From Flavobacteriales bacterium (GTDB taxonomy: Bacteria; Bacteroidota; Bacteroidia; CAIKAF01): a stretch of 64,000 nt of DNA. The DNA lies in contig JAOABX010000004.1 of the NCBI GenBank assembly GCA_026418175.1, positions 1 through 64,000 on the forward strand, written 5' to 3'. A program made the position numbers and the translations under genes. The first letter of the stretch is position 1. Each line of letters starts with the position of its first letter. This document shows positions 18,663-27,723 of this stretch, one piece after another. The notes beneath the pieces were generated by a model. It ran no database searches. It was not told where the DNA came from and saw nothing but the letters and a program-made list of their open reading frames with translations.

Positions 18663-18717
18663 TAATTCATAATTAAAAAAGCCGAAATATTTTTTCGGCT
18701 TTTTTAATTATGAATTA
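18663..18717 (+). terminator. strong bidirectional terminator after accC
   Basis: A 25-bp perfect inverted repeat (18663-18687 and 18693-18717) surrounds a 5-base loop. The GC-rich core GCCGAAA is flanked by A6 and T6 runs, so it can end transcription of accC on + and of the small gene downstream of lipA on -. Confidence 0.85.
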
Positions 18718-18723
18718 TGACTA

Positions 18724-18963
18724 TCATTTGTTAAAATAAATAACAAATAATTCTTTTATAAAATTAAAATTACGATGAGTGATATCAAGCTTTGGCAGTT
18801 CTTTGTATGACTCAGGTTGTTTCATTTGATATTGTTGCTCAACAGTAAAATATGAAGGGCTAAACAGTTGAATAAATACAGCAATATTTATAATCAATAC
18901 CAATGAAATTACTAGGGTTAGGCATATTTGAGAATTAAAGATTTTGCAATTTTTTTTAATCAT
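18724..18963 (-). CDS. small single-pass membrane protein, 79 aa, function unknown
   Basis: The frame could begin at 19020 inside lipA, but the ATG at 18963 (MIKKNCKIF) starts one base beyond the lipA stop and is more likely. The protein has a basic N-terminus, one membrane helix (about 13-34) and a polar C-terminal tail with no recognisable motif. It is on the lipA strand and probably translated from the same mRNA. The terminator at 18663-18717 lies just after its stop. Coding status rests on the spacing and the clean membrane topology only. Confidence 0.5.
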   Translation of the reverse strand: MIKKNCKIFNSQICLTLVISLVLIINIAVFIQLFSPSYFTVEQQYQMKQPESYKELPKLDITHRNFNFIKELFVIYFNK

Positions 18964-18964
18964 G

Positions 18965-19843
18965 CTAAATATGTTTTTCTGCGTGGTAGGAAGAGCGAAC
19001 CAGCGGACCACTTTCCACATAGCGTAATCCTTTTTTTAATCCAACTTCTCGATAGTAGGCAAACTTTTCCGGGGTAATAAATTCTACTACCGGTAAATGC
19101 TTTTTAGTAGGCTGCAAATATTGACCTAATGTCATGATTTGTACACCCACAGTAACCAAATCATCCATGGTTTCGAGAATTTCTTCTTCTGTTTCACCCA
19201 GCCCCAACATAATACCTGATTTAGTAGTAATGCCACTGTCGCTAAGTCTTTTTAATACTTCCAGACTTCTGTCGTACTTAGCCTGTACACGTACTTCTTT
19301 GGTTAGTCGGCGTACGGTTTCTAAGTTATGCGAAACTATTTCAGGTTTTACATCAATGATACGCTTAAGGTTTTCCCATTTGCCTTGAAAATCAGGTATT
19401 AATGTTTCAATAGTGATTCCTGGATTTAATTTACGGACCAATTCTACGGTTTTAGCCCAGATTTCACTGCCTCCATCTTTTAGGTCATCCCTATCTACAG
19501 AAGTAATTACAGCATGTTTCAAACCCATGAGTTTTACTGATTTAGCTACACGCAAAGGTTCATAAGGGTCAACATCTGCCGGTTTGCCGGTTGCTACGGC
19601 ACAAAAGCCACACGAACGAGTACATACATTGCCCAAAATCATAAATGTAGCAGTGCCAGCACCCCAACATTCGCCCATGTTAGGGCAATTACCGCTTTCA
19701 CAAATGGTATGCAGCTTATGTTCTGTAACTATGTTTCTAACTTTTTTATATTCTTCGCCAATCGGCAGTTTTACTCGAAGCCAGTCTGGTTTGCGTGTTC
19801 TAATTTCCTGAGCTTCAACCGGAGTTTGTATGGTGTTATTCAT
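18965..19843 (-). CDS. lipA: lipoyl synthase
   Basis: LipA is a radical-SAM enzyme that inserts two sulfurs into octanoyl groups on lipoate-dependent dehydrogenases. The auxiliary 4Fe-4S cluster Cys residues are at 48, 53 and 59 ([12 protein letters not shown]), and the radical-SAM CxxxCxxC is at 74, 78 and 81 (CTRSCGFC). Near the C-terminus [10 protein letters not shown] holds the RSSY motif whose Ser ligates the auxiliary cluster. Length (292) is normal. lipB is not adjacent. Confidence 0.96.
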   Translation of the reverse strand: MNNTIQTPVEAQEIRTRKPDWLRVKLPIGEEYKKVRNIVTEHKLHTICESGNCPNMGECWGAGTATFMILGNVCTRSCGFCAVATGKPADVDPYEPLRVAKSVKLMGLKHAVITSVDRDDLKDGGSEIWAKTVELVRKLNPGITIETLIPDFQGKWENLKRIIDVKPEIVSHNLETVRRLTKEVRVQAKYDRSLEVLKRLSDSGITTKSGIMLGLGETEEEILETMDDLVTVGVQIMTLGQYLQPTKKHLPVVEFITPEKFAYYREVGLKKGLRYVESGPLVRSSYHAEKHI

Positions 19844-19894
19844 GATAGATACTTAACAACGAAACCGAACTTCTGGTTTCATTTATTCAGAAAT

Positions 19895-19902
19895 CAAATT
19901 TA
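19895..19902 (-). promoter_or_regulatory. possible -7 promoter element for lipA
   Basis: On the minus strand this reads TAAATTTG, a match to TAnnTTTG, 52 bases upstream of the lipA start. A -33 element at the standard spacing is not clear. Confidence 0.4.
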
Positions 19903-19942
19903 CATATTTTTACACGATCGGATTAACCAATAAAAGAATTCT

Positions 19943-20347
19943 ATGGGTCAGATGCAACTTGTATATCAGGGTGAACTTCGTTGTGAAGCCACTCATTTTT
20001 CCGGTTCTAAACTTATCACCGATGCTCCGCCAGATAACTATGGAAAAGGAGAATCCTTTTCTCCCACGGACCTTCTTTGTGTTTCATTGGCATCTTGTAT
20101 GGTTACTATCATGGGTATTGAGGCTAAAAGGCTAGAAATTCCATTTGATTCAGTTTCGGCAGTGATAAAAAAATTTATGTTGGCCAACCCTCGCCGAGTA
20201 GGGAAAATACGTATTGAATTACAGATGCCAGTTTTTTTGAAAAATCATCCTCAAAGGCAAACATTGGAACAAGCTGGGTTGTACTGCCCAGTAGCTTTAA
20301 GTATTCATCCAAACATTGAAAAGGATATAGAATTTTTATATGAATAA
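19943..20347 (+). CDS. OsmC family protein
   Basis: The 134-residue protein has the OsmC/Ohr fold signature: SFSPTDLLCVSLASCMVTIMG with the first conserved Cys of the helix, and a second conserved Cys in LYCPVALSIHPNI. These two Cys are the peroxidatic pair in OsmC-type peroxidases that reduce organic hydroperoxides. It most resembles the general OsmC subgroup rather than Ohr. It is divergent from lipA and is followed by a hairpin terminator. Confidence 0.88.
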   Translation: MGQMQLVYQGELRCEATHFSGSKLITDAPPDNYGKGESFSPTDLLCVSLASCMVTIMGIEAKRLEIPFDSVSAVIKKFMLANPRRVGKIRIELQMPVFLKNHPQRQTLEQAGLYCPVALSIHPNIEKDIEFLYE

Positions 20348-20375
20348 AAAGGGATGAAACTTGTTTCATCCCTTT
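20348..20375 (+). terminator. hairpin terminator after the OsmC gene
   Basis: A 12-bp perfect inverted repeat, AAAGGGATGAAA and its complement, flanks a 4-base loop directly after the OsmC stop. A short A/T context on both sides would also let it end the convergent micro-lipoprotein transcript. Confidence 0.7.
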
Positions 20376-20395
20376 AGAATTAAAATATCATTTTA

Positions 20396-20530
20396 TTAAA
20401 TACTTTTTGCTTTAGCAGCTTCTGTTTTATGTCCGTATGCTGGACAATTTTCATGTGACTTACAAGAAGAAAAAGTAACTATTGCTATACCAAAAAAGAG
20501 CGCAAATGCTCCCAAAATCATTTTTTTCAT
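20396..20530 (-). CDS. micro-lipoprotein with CPAYG motif, 44 aa (copy 1)
   Basis: The ATG at 20530 (MKKMILGAF) opens a 44-codon frame ending in TAA at 20396. Residues 1-22 are a signal peptide and a lipobox-like VTFSSC puts the lipidated Cys at 23. The mature part is only about 22 residues: CKSHENCPAYGHKTEA then Lys-rich. An in-frame ATG at 20545 would add five residues. Its sequence parallels the neighbouring copy 2 through CPAYG and KTEA-KA, which argues strongly that both are real genes. The function is unknown; the Cys/His content might suggest metal or redox involvement, but that is inference. Confidence 0.72.
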   Translation of the reverse strand: MKKMILGAFALFFGIAIVTFSSCKSHENCPAYGHKTEAAKAKSI

Positions 20531-20552
20531 AGATCTGTTATTCATAAATTAG

Positions 20553-20681
20553 TTAAATATTTACGGCTTTAGTAGCTTCAGTTTTCTGGCCATAAGCTGG
20601 GCAATGTTCCTTGGTTTTGCAAGAAGTTGCTGCAATTACTCCAAAAGATGCTACAAGTAGATAAATAAGAATTTTTTTCAT
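20553..20681 (-). CDS. micro-lipoprotein with CPAYG motif, 42 aa (copy 2)
   Basis: The ATG at 20681 opens a 42-codon frame (MKKILIYLLV) ending in TAA at 20553. A signal peptide leads to a lipobox ending ATSC with Cys 21, then CKTKEHCPAYGQKTEATKA. It shares with copy 1 the spacing from lipid Cys to the second Cys (five residues between), the CPAYG core and the KTEA tail, so it is a tandem paralogue about 20 bases upstream. Mature peptide length is about 22 residues. No candidate function is known to me. Confidence 0.72.
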   Translation of the reverse strand: MKKILIYLLVASFGVIAATSCKTKEHCPAYGQKTEATKAVNI

Positions 20682-20816
20682 AAAGGATCAACAGTTGTTT
20701 TCTAGTGTTGCGAAATTAGCATTTTTACTCCTAGTCTTAAAATTATATTTCTACATAATTTTGAACATTCGGCGTAGTTTTGTAAACGATTAAATTAAAA
20801 ATATATTGTTAATATT

Positions 20817-21509
20817 TTGGAAGATAGTAAGTTAAATAAAAAAGTGCAAATTCATGATACCTGGTATCAGGTATTGAAAAATGAGTTTGAAAAACCTTAC
20901 TTTTTAAAGCTTAAAGATTTTTTAACATCTGAAAAGAGCCAGTATGTAATATATCCTCCTGGCCCTCTAATTTTTAATGCATTTAATTCTACTCCGTTTG
21001 ATCAGGTAAAAATAGTTCTCATCGGACAAGATCCTTATCATGGGGCAGGCCAAGCTGAAGGGTTATCTTTTTCGGTACCCCGAGGAATAAAACCGCCGCC
21101 ATCATTAGTTAACATTTACAAAGAATTGAAGGATGATCTTGGATTAGAGCCTCCGCGTCATGGTCATTTGGGAGCTTGGGCACATCAGGGGGTATTGTTA
21201 CTCAATGCTGTTTTAACGGTTCGTGCCGGCCAGCCAGGTTCTCATCGTGCTAAAGGCTGGGAATTATTTACAGACCAGGTGATTCGAAGTCTTTCAGAGC
21301 TTAGGGAGCATTTGGTATTTTTTCTTTGGGGTAAATATGCCCATGATAAAGCAGCGCTTATCAATGAATCAAAGCATTTGGTGTTAAAGGCTGCTCATCC
21401 TTCACCATACTCTGCAGCGTCTGGTTTTTTCGGATGCAAGCATTTTTCTAAAGCAAATGCTTATTTAGTGGAACACGGCATTCAACCCATCAATTGGAAA
21501 TTGAATTGA
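20817..21509 (+). CDS. ung: uracil-DNA glycosylase
   Basis: Ung removes uracil from DNA in base-excision repair. The catalytic motif GQDPYHG is at residues 70-76 with Asp 72, followed by AEGLSFSVPRG, and the second active-site motif HPSPYSA lies near 195-201. Length (230) is typical. The start is TTG at 20817; no in-frame ATG is available before the first conserved region. Its stop at 21509 directly abuts the stop of the convergent M42 peptidase gene at 21510, with no terminator between them. Confidence 0.94.
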   Translation: MEDSKLNKKVQIHDTWYQVLKNEFEKPYFLKLKDFLTSEKSQYVIYPPGPLIFNAFNSTPFDQVKIVLIGQDPYHGAGQAEGLSFSVPRGIKPPPSLVNIYKELKDDLGLEPPRHGHLGAWAHQGVLLLNAVLTVRAGQPGSHRAKGWELFTDQVIRSLSELREHLVFFLWGKYAHDKAALINESKHLVLKAAHPSPYSAASGFFGCKHFSKANAYLVEHGIQPINWKLN

Positions 21510-22583
21510 TTAATCAAAATAACTGTAGTTTTCATTGCCTTTTAGTTGAATAATAAATTCATACATGAGCCGTATAACGTTTTCAACATCTTCAGTTTTT
21601 ACACATTCTACCGTAGTGTGCATGTATTTTAAAGGTAATGAAATTAATGCAGAAGCCACCCCTTCGGCAGAATAAGCAAACGAGTCAGTATCAGTGCCGG
21701 TAGAGCGGTCAGCCGTTGTTCGTTGAAATGGAATTTCTTTTTCTTGTGCTATTCGAATAATGTGTCGCAATAAATTATTTTGAACGGCAGGGCCATAGGT
21801 AAGTACAGGGCCTTTACCACAAGAAATATCACCGATCATTTCTTTGTCATACATAGGAGATTGTGTGTCATGGCACACATCTGTAATAATTGCTAAATTG
21901 GGTTTTATTCGGCGTGAAATCATTTCTGCACCACGTAGCCCGATTTCTTCTTGTACGCTATTTATAATGTACAAACCAAAAGGCAACGTGTGTTTATTTT
22001 CTTTTATGAGTCGAGCCACTTCGGCTATCATAAATCCACCAATTCGATTATCCAAAGCTCTTCCGGTAATGAATTTCCCATCATTTAGCCAGATCATCTC
22101 GTCTTCGAAAGTAACGACACAGCCTACATGAACTCCCAGTTTCTCTACTTCTTCGCGATTATCACATCCGCAATCTAAAAAAATGGTTTTTAGCGTAGGG
22201 GCATCTTCTTTTTCTTTGGTACGAACATGAATAGCTGGCCAACCAAATACTGCTTTTACAATTCCTTTTTCTGTATGGATATTTACCCGTTTGGAGGGTG
22301 CAATCAGCGGATCTGAACCTCCGTTTCTTTTTAAATAGATGTAGCCTTTTTCGTTAATATAATTAACGTAATAGGCAATTTCGTCTGCATGGGCTTCAAT
22401 AGCCACTTTATACGGAGCCTCCGGGTTAATAACCCCAACTACACTGCCATAAATATCTGTAATAAATGTGTCAACATACTGACGTAGGTAATTCATCCAA
22501 AGTTTTTGTCCTTTTGATTCGAATCCGGTTGGGGATGCATTGTTCAGGTAGGCTTCTAAGAATGCTTTACTTTCAGTTCTCAT
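21510..22583 (-). CDS. M42 family metallopeptidase (glutamyl aminopeptidase/FrvX-like)
   Basis: The 357-residue protein matches cytosolic M42 aminopeptidases, large tetrahedral di-zinc peptidases. Key positions visible are the first His in EAHADEIAY, the bridging Asp in GRALDNRIGGF, the catalytic Glu pair in SVQEEIGLRGAEM, the Asp in IITDVCHDT and the late His in LKYMHTTVECV. There is no signal peptide. Typical role is trimming peptides made by proteolysis. The gene stands alone, with a 118-base gap to the divergent lipoprotein gene. Confidence 0.93.
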   Translation of the reverse strand: MRTESKAFLEAYLNNASPTGFESKGQKLWMNYLRQYVDTFITDIYGSVVGVINPEAPYKVAIEAHADEIAYYVNYINEKGYIYLKRNGGSDPLIAPSKRVNIHTEKGIVKAVFGWPAIHVRTKEKEDAPTLKTIFLDCGCDNREEVEKLGVHVGCVVTFEDEMIWLNDGKFITGRALDNRIGGFMIAEVARLIKENKHTLPFGLYIINSVQEEIGLRGAEMISRRIKPNLAIITDVCHDTQSPMYDKEMIGDISCGKGPVLTYGPAVQNNLLRHIIRIAQEKEIPFQRTTADRSTGTDTDSFAYSAEGVASALISLPLKYMHTTVECVKTEDVENVIRLMYEFIIQLKGNENYSYFD

Positions 22584-22701
22584 GTAGCTAAGGTAATTAT
22601 TTTTTGAATTTTCATTGTGTTACTAAGGCATTTATCATATTTTGATTAGGTGTTTAACTGTTGGAATATTTATTGATACTTTTATCTGAAAAACCTAATG
22701 T

Positions 22702-23217
22702 ATGAACAAAATATTATTGGCAGGAATTTTCGTAGCAGTTATGTTTTCCTGCAAAGCAGATCAGACAGCTAAAAATGTACAGCCAGTAGTGCACAATTGT
22801 GCCAACCTAGAACTTGACCTTCAGAATGGAACCTTGAATGGAGAAAAACCTACACTGAGTTTGGATGAAGTGAAGCAAAGGTTCCCTTGCTATACCGATG
22901 AAACGGAAGAAGGTTCAAATTTTAACTGCGGGGGTGGAGTTTTTTATTTAAAACATGATTTCTTCTTTTACACCCATCGCGATTATCTGGAAGTACGTAA
23001 AAAATTTCCTGGTAAAGTAATTCCCGATATTTTGAATAAAGATGTTGAAACCGCTATGAAGGAACTTGGCAAACCTGATCTTGTAAAAAAAGAAGGGGAA
23101 TTACTTCTGTATAAAATGCCTTATGGAACATTGCGACTGAAAGTATCTGCTTCCAATACAATCATTGTGTTGGGAATCCATGCACAAAAGATAAATAAAA
23201 TAAACTTGTGTGAATAG
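22702..23217 (+). CDS. lipoprotein, 171 aa, function unknown
   Basis: The N-terminus MNKILLAGIFVAVMFSC is a lipoprotein signal with Cys 17. The mature protein begins with a polar linker and continues with a mixed fold containing CPCYTDETEEGSNF-like and FNCGGGVFYLKHDFFFYTHRDY segments (shortened here), several conserved-looking aromatic and Cys residues, and a C-terminal half resembling the small SmpA/OmlA-like pattern LNKDVETAMKELGKPD ... YKMPYG. That resemblance is weak and I do not assign a family. The downstream region is the decayed remnant at 23394-23898. Confidence 0.78.
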   Translation: MNKILLAGIFVAVMFSCKADQTAKNVQPVVHNCANLELDLQNGTLNGEKPTLSLDEVKQRFPCYTDETEEGSNFNCGGGVFYLKHDFFFYTHRDYLEVRKKFPGKVIPDILNKDVETAMKELGKPDLVKKEGELLLYKMPYGTLRLKVSASNTIIVLGIHAQKINKINLCE

Positions 23218-23393
23218 GTGATTCGTTTGGTTTAAATTATAATCAGTGAAACCATAACTGAATCTTAGCGAGGCTGGGGTATAGAAATAAATCACAGATG
23301 CATCTAATCTTGTCTCGCCATTTTGAGAATAAGAAATGATTTTTATTGGTCATTTTTTTATAATCTAAGTTCAAGTCATAAGTGCAATTTTTA

Positions 23394-23898
23394 AAAGAAA
23401 CTCACTAAATCGTTTCATTGCAATAACCGAAATATTGATACTTATGGTTTTTACTTCTTGAGTTCAGGATACGGATACTGTAAAACTATGTGGAACTTCA
23501 TTAACAATAGCCCCTGGAACATCGATTCTGTTCGTTTGGCGAAGTTTTCTTTACCAAATACAATTTTTTATTAAGAATGGGAAAATGTATTGTTTAATTT
23601 GGTTACGCTATTATTTTCTATAAATGCCAGCAGTTTTAATTTTAAAAATTTCGAAAACATATCTTTCCTCAGGGTGATATTGTGGCTTTGGGTGCTGATA
23701 TTGGAATCTTTTAAAATAACATATTATTATGAAAAAGCTGTGGCCGGTCTGGTTAGTACCAGTGCAGTGAGTCCTGAAAAAGGGATTGAGATTCAGATTA
23801 TCAGCCTATACCCGTAGCCAACTGACGTTGCCTCTGATATATATATTTTCTTCACCTTTACAAATACACTAAAAGTACATCAATTATCAGTAGTTTAA
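23394..23898 (+). pseudogene. decayed remnant of a probable secreted T9SS-sorted protein
   Basis: No intact gene fits 23218-24024. Read in frames, 23394 onward gives a signal-like stretch (RFIAITEILILMVFTS), a TGA at 23459, then QDTDTVKLCGTSLTIAPGT, typical of the start of Ig/PKD-like domains in Bacteroidota surface proteins. After frame changes a second piece reads GDIVALGADIGIF, then a stretch ends ISLYP, TAG (23815-23817), PTD. A T9SS type A sorting domain normally starts with YPNPT, so the TAG sits exactly where Asn is expected. Together this suggests a gene with internal deletions, frameshifts and stops. The alternative is chance; a translated search would decide. Confidence 0.42.
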
Positions 23899-24024
23899 AT
23901 TCTTATTTTTTTATACGGCGAATTTCAATTTCCTTGTTCAATACAACACTTTATCGCGATGAATTATCGGATATTGCATACTTTTATGGTTGCGTTATTC
24001 GTTAACTTACTATTATTTAAAAGA

Positions 24025-25851
24025 ATGATACAACGAACTTGGTTTTTATTTATACTCATTTATCTATACAGCATACTTCTTCCTGCACAAACCCAGCAGG
24101 AGCAAAGCCTGGCCATGGAATATCTTACCAAAGGGGAGTATGAAAAAGCATTACCATTTTATGAAAAATTCCATAATTATGAACCAGGGAATCTTGAATT
24201 TTATAAAAACTACCTGGTTTGTTTGATGGAATTAAAAGATTTTAGGACGGCTGAAAAAATTATCAAAAAGCAAATCAGAGAATTCAAAGATAAACCTGTT
24301 TACGTCGTTGATTTGGGTATTTTCTACCGTAAAATTGGAGATGAAAAAAAGACAAAACAGATTTTTGATGATTTGATAAAAACAACCGGCGGGCCAATAG
24401 AACGATTGGACGAATTAGCTCAACTTTTTTTATTGGCAGGCGAAAATCAATATGCTATTCAAGTATATCAAAAAGCATTAAAAGTAGTAGGGGATGTACC
24501 TTCTATCCGCATAAAATTGGCAGAAGTGTATGGCATCATGGGCGATAATCAGCAAATGCTGAATGAATTGATGGCTGTATTACAAAAAGATGAAACACAA
24601 AAAAATGCGATCCAAAATGTATTAGTTACATTATTAGATGATAATCCGGAAAGTGAGTTAAATCAATTAGTTAAAAATACCTTGTTGAGGGAGGTACAAA
24701 AAAGTCCATCCAACATTGCTTTGGCTGAAATGTTAATCTGGCTGTTCATTCAGCAACGAAATTTTGAAGCTGCATTTATACAAAGCAAAGCATTGGATAA
24801 ACGTATCAATGGTCAGGGTGATGATTTGATGCAATTAGGCCAGATTTGCATGGAAAACAGAAAGTTCGACATTGCTGTAAAATGCTATGAGTATGTAATT
24901 TCAAAAGGGGCTGAATCGTATAATTATATTTCTGCCCGGATTGAATTGCTACGCGTTTTGAATACAAAATTGATGGAAGATTTTCATCTCAATAAAAATG
25001 AGTTATTGAACTTGGAATCAAATTATATAACCACTTTACAAGATATTGGAATTTCTCCACAAGCAGCAAGTTTGAAAATAGAACTGGCCCATTTGCAGGC
25101 ATTTTATCTTGATAAATCAACTGATGCTAAAAAGTTACTTCTGGACATGCTGGAAAGAAAACAAGGAAAGGCAGAAGATTTGGCAAAGGCTAAAATGAAA
25201 CTGGCTGATATTTTAGTCTTGGAAGGTGATATGTGGGAGCCCTCCTTGTTGTATGGCCAGGTAGAAAAAGAATTTAAAAACGATATTCTTGGCCAGGAAG
25301 CCAAATATAGAAATGCTAAGCTTTCGTTCTACCGGGGCGAGTTTACATGGGCCGAAGCACAAATGAAAGTGCTTAAAGCATCTACTTCTAAACTGATTGC
25401 CAATGATGCATTGGCTCTTTCACTTTTGATCATGGATAATAGTGGCTTGGATACTAGTTTTACAGCATTAGAAATTTATTCGAGGGCTGATTTATTAATT
25501 TATCAAAATAAATTAGAGAAAGCGGATAAAACCCTGGATACCTTAATTGCCATGTTTACTTATCATCCGATATTGGATGAAGTATATTTTAAAAAGGCTG
25601 AAATTGCACTGAAGAAAGCAGATTACAACCTAGCACTTCAACAGTTTGAAATGATTTTAAAAAATTATTCTACCGATATTTTAGCCGATGATGCGCTGTT
25701 TCGAATGGGTGATTTATATGAGCGAAAATTGGACGATAAAGCCAAAGCCATGGAATGCTATCAACGCATAATGTTGGAATATCCAGGAAGTATGTACATT
25801 ATAGAAGCAAGAAAACGTTTTCGCCAGCTTCGGGGAGATAAGATTAATTAA
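24025..25851 (+). CDS. secreted tetratricopeptide repeat protein, about 608 aa
   Basis: The ATG at 24025 (MIQRTWFLFILIY) gives a clean signal peptide ending LPAQ; an in-frame ATG at 23959 would add 22 hydrophobic residues and a second hydrophobic stretch and is less likely. The mature protein is almost all TPR: more than ten helical pairs are visible, such as YEKALPFYEKFHNYEP, AIQVYQKALKVVGDVP, FDIAVKCYEYVISKG and NLALQQFEMILKNYS. Export suggests a periplasmic or outer-membrane assembly role, but the client is unknown. Its 3' end overlaps bshA on the other strand by 8 bases. Confidence 0.85.
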   Translation: MIQRTWFLFILIYLYSILLPAQTQQEQSLAMEYLTKGEYEKALPFYEKFHNYEPGNLEFYKNYLVCLMELKDFRTAEKIIKKQIREFKDKPVYVVDLGIFYRKIGDEKKTKQIFDDLIKTTGGPIERLDELAQLFLLAGENQYAIQVYQKALKVVGDVPSIRIKLAEVYGIMGDNQQMLNELMAVLQKDETQKNAIQNVLVTLLDDNPESELNQLVKNTLLREVQKSPSNIALAEMLIWLFIQQRNFEAAFIQSKALDKRINGQGDDLMQLGQICMENRKFDIAVKCYEYVISKGAESYNYISARIELLRVLNTKLMEDFHLNKNELLNLESNYITTLQDIGISPQAASLKIELAHLQAFYLDKSTDAKKLLLDMLERKQGKAEDLAKAKMKLADILVLEGDMWEPSLLYGQVEKEFKNDILGQEAKYRNAKLSFYRGEFTWAEAQMKVLKASTSKLIANDALALSLLIMDNSGLDTSFTALEIYSRADLLIYQNKLEKADKTLDTLIAMFTYHPILDEVYFKKAEIALKKADYNLALQQFEMILKNYSTDILADDALFRMGDLYERKLDDKAKAMECYQRIMLEYPGSMYIIEARKRFRQLRGDKIN

Positions 25852-26986
25852 TTTTTTTATTTTTTAAATTGCTGATTTCCTTATATAAGTTTTCGTATAT
25901 GGGCAAGATTTTTTTTATGTCAAACGCTGCTGCACGTAGTTTGGCATTTTCTGAAAACTGTTTCTTTCGTTCATCATTTTCAAGAATGTATATGGCATTT
26001 TTAGCCATATCGGCATAATCGCCTACCTTGCTCAAAAAACCAGTTTTACCATGTATCTGTACTTCAGGTATTCCACCCACATTGGTACTTATAACAGGTA
26101 CTCCGCTGGCCATGGCTTCTAATGCAGAAACCCCAAAGCTTTCAGTATCTGAGGGAAGCATAAATAAATCTGCACAGGGTAAAATATTTTCTGTGGATTT
26201 TATTTTTCCTAAAAAAATAACATCTTGTGAAATTCCTAACGATTCAGCTAAGTCTTCAGCAGGTTGCCTTTCAGGCCCATCTCCAATTAATACAAGCTTG
26301 GATGGAATATGTTTACGTATAATTTCAAATGCCTTGATTATATCTGGAATACGTTTTACCGGACGGAAATTTGAAATGTGCATTATTACTTTTTCACCAT
26401 GAGGTGAAGTAATTTTTTTTATGCATTTATCAGGATTAAAGTGATATAACGAAGTATCAATAAAATTATAAATAACACGTATGTTATTAGTAACCTCAAA
26501 ATGCCGAAGGGTATCTTGCCTCAGGCTTTCAGAAACGGCAGTTACCGCATCACTTTGGTTAATAGCATATGTAATTACCGGTTTGTACGAACTGTCTTTT
26601 CCTACCAATGTAATATCTGTTCCGTGTAGGGTGCATATAATAGGAAGATGCATCCCCTTGGTGAGCAAAATTTGTTTTGCAAGTAAAGCCACCGATGCAT
26701 GAGGAATGGCATAATGAACATGTAAAACATCCAGCTTTTCATGCAAGGCTACATTCACAATTTTACTGGTCAAGGCAGTTTCGTAAGGGTGATATTCAAA
26801 AAGTGGATAAGAAGGGATATTTACTTCGTGATAAAATACATTTTCCATAAACCGGTCAAGACGTACTGGCTGACTGTATGAAATAAAATGTATTTGATGC
26901 CCTTTTCGCGCCAAAGCCATCCCTAATTCAGTAGCCACTACACCACTTCCCCCAAAGGTGGGGTACAATACCATCCCAATTTTCAT
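25844..26986 (-). CDS. bshA: N-acetyl-alpha-D-glucosaminyl L-malate synthase BshA
   Basis: BshA is the GT4 glycosyltransferase that makes GlcNAc-malate, the first step of bacillithiol synthesis; bacillithiol occurs in many Bacteroidota. The N-terminus MKIGMVLYPTFGGSGVVATELG is characteristic, as are the HVHYAIPHA segment, FRPVKRIPDIIKAFEII at the start of the C-terminal Rossmann half, and the nucleotide-sugar-binding PSDTESFGVSALEAMASG with its EX7E Glu pair. Length 380 is standard. bshB and bshC are not adjacent. The gene overlaps the TPR gene tail-to-tail. Confidence 0.93.
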   Translation of the reverse strand: MKIGMVLYPTFGGSGVVATELGMALARKGHQIHFISYSQPVRLDRFMENVFYHEVNIPSYPLFEYHPYETALTSKIVNVALHEKLDVLHVHYAIPHASVALLAKQILLTKGMHLPIICTLHGTDITLVGKDSSYKPVITYAINQSDAVTAVSESLRQDTLRHFEVTNNIRVIYNFIDTSLYHFNPDKCIKKITSPHGEKVIMHISNFRPVKRIPDIIKAFEIIRKHIPSKLVLIGDGPERQPAEDLAESLGISQDVIFLGKIKSTENILPCADLFMLPSDTESFGVSALEAMASGVPVISTNVGGIPEVQIHGKTGFLSKVGDYADMAKNAIYILENDERKKQFSENAKLRAAAFDIKKILPIYENLYKEISNLKNKKIN

Positions 26987-27063
26987 GATAGATTTACATT
27001 TCGTCAGGGTGAAATTAAAGAATTGTATTACTTTTAAGTAACAATTTCACAGAAATTAAGTTC

Positions 27064-27723
27064 ATGGCCACACATGCAGAAGAAAATTATTTAAAAGCTA
27101 TATTTAAATTGTCTGGCAGGCATAATCGGGCAGTTTCTACCAATGCCATTGCAGAAGAATTACAAACCAAAGCATCATCAGTTACAGATATGATGAAAAA
27201 GCTTTCTGATAAAAAGCTTATTCATTATAAAAAGTATCAGGGAGTAACCTTAACACGAAAAGGCAAAGCTTTGGCTACCATGGTGGTTAGAAAACATCGG
27301 TTATGGGAAGTTTTTCTGGTAGATAAACTAAATTTTAAATGGGATGAAATTCATGAATTGGCCGAACAATTGGAGCATATCGAATCAGAACGATTGATGG
27401 ATAGATTAGATCAGTTTTTGGGTTATCCTAAATACGATCCGCACGGTGATCCAATTCCAGATAAAAATGGAAATATTGATCATCATAAAGACGAAACCCT
27501 CAGTGATTTGATAGTGGGCGATGAAGGGGTCATTGTGGGAGTAAAAGAACATTCGGCTGATTTTTTACAATATTTAGATGGGGTTAAACTCATTTTAGGA
27601 ACACGCGTTGTAGTAAAGAAACGCTATGATTATGATCATAGCCTAGTTATTGATATGGGGGGAGAAGAGCTAATGGTTTCCGACCAGGTTAGTCAAAAGT
27701 TATTTGTGAAAAAGCTGAAGTAA
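27064..27723 (+). CDS. DtxR/MntR family metal-dependent transcriptional regulator
   Basis: The 219-residue protein has the DtxR plan: an N-terminal winged helix (1-70, with AIAEELQTKASSVTDMMKKL as the DNA-recognition region), a dimerisation/metal-binding domain with RKHRLWEVFL and the HELAEQLEHIESERLMDRLD helix carrying His and Glu ligands, and an FeoA/SH3-like C-terminal domain (about 150-219). It probably represses metal-uptake genes when Mn or Fe is plentiful. No metal transporter is adjacent, so the target is elsewhere. Its stop abuts the convergent tadA stop. Confidence 0.9.
   Translation: MATHAEENYLKAIFKLSGRHNRAVSTNAIAEELQTKASSVTDMMKKLSDKKLIHYKKYQGVTLTRKGKALATMVVRKHRLWEVFLVDKLNFKWDEIHELAEQLEHIESERLMDRLDQFLGYPKYDPHGDPIPDKNGNIDHHKDETLSDLIVGDEGVIVGVKEHSADFLQYLDGVKLILGTRVVVKKRYDYDHSLVIDMGGEELMVSDQVSQKLFVKKLK

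Noticed and set aside
23590-23817. 75-codon frame inside the decayed region
   Set aside because: It has no plausible start context or domain on its own; its useful end (ISLYP then TAG) reads better as part of the decayed T9SS remnant.
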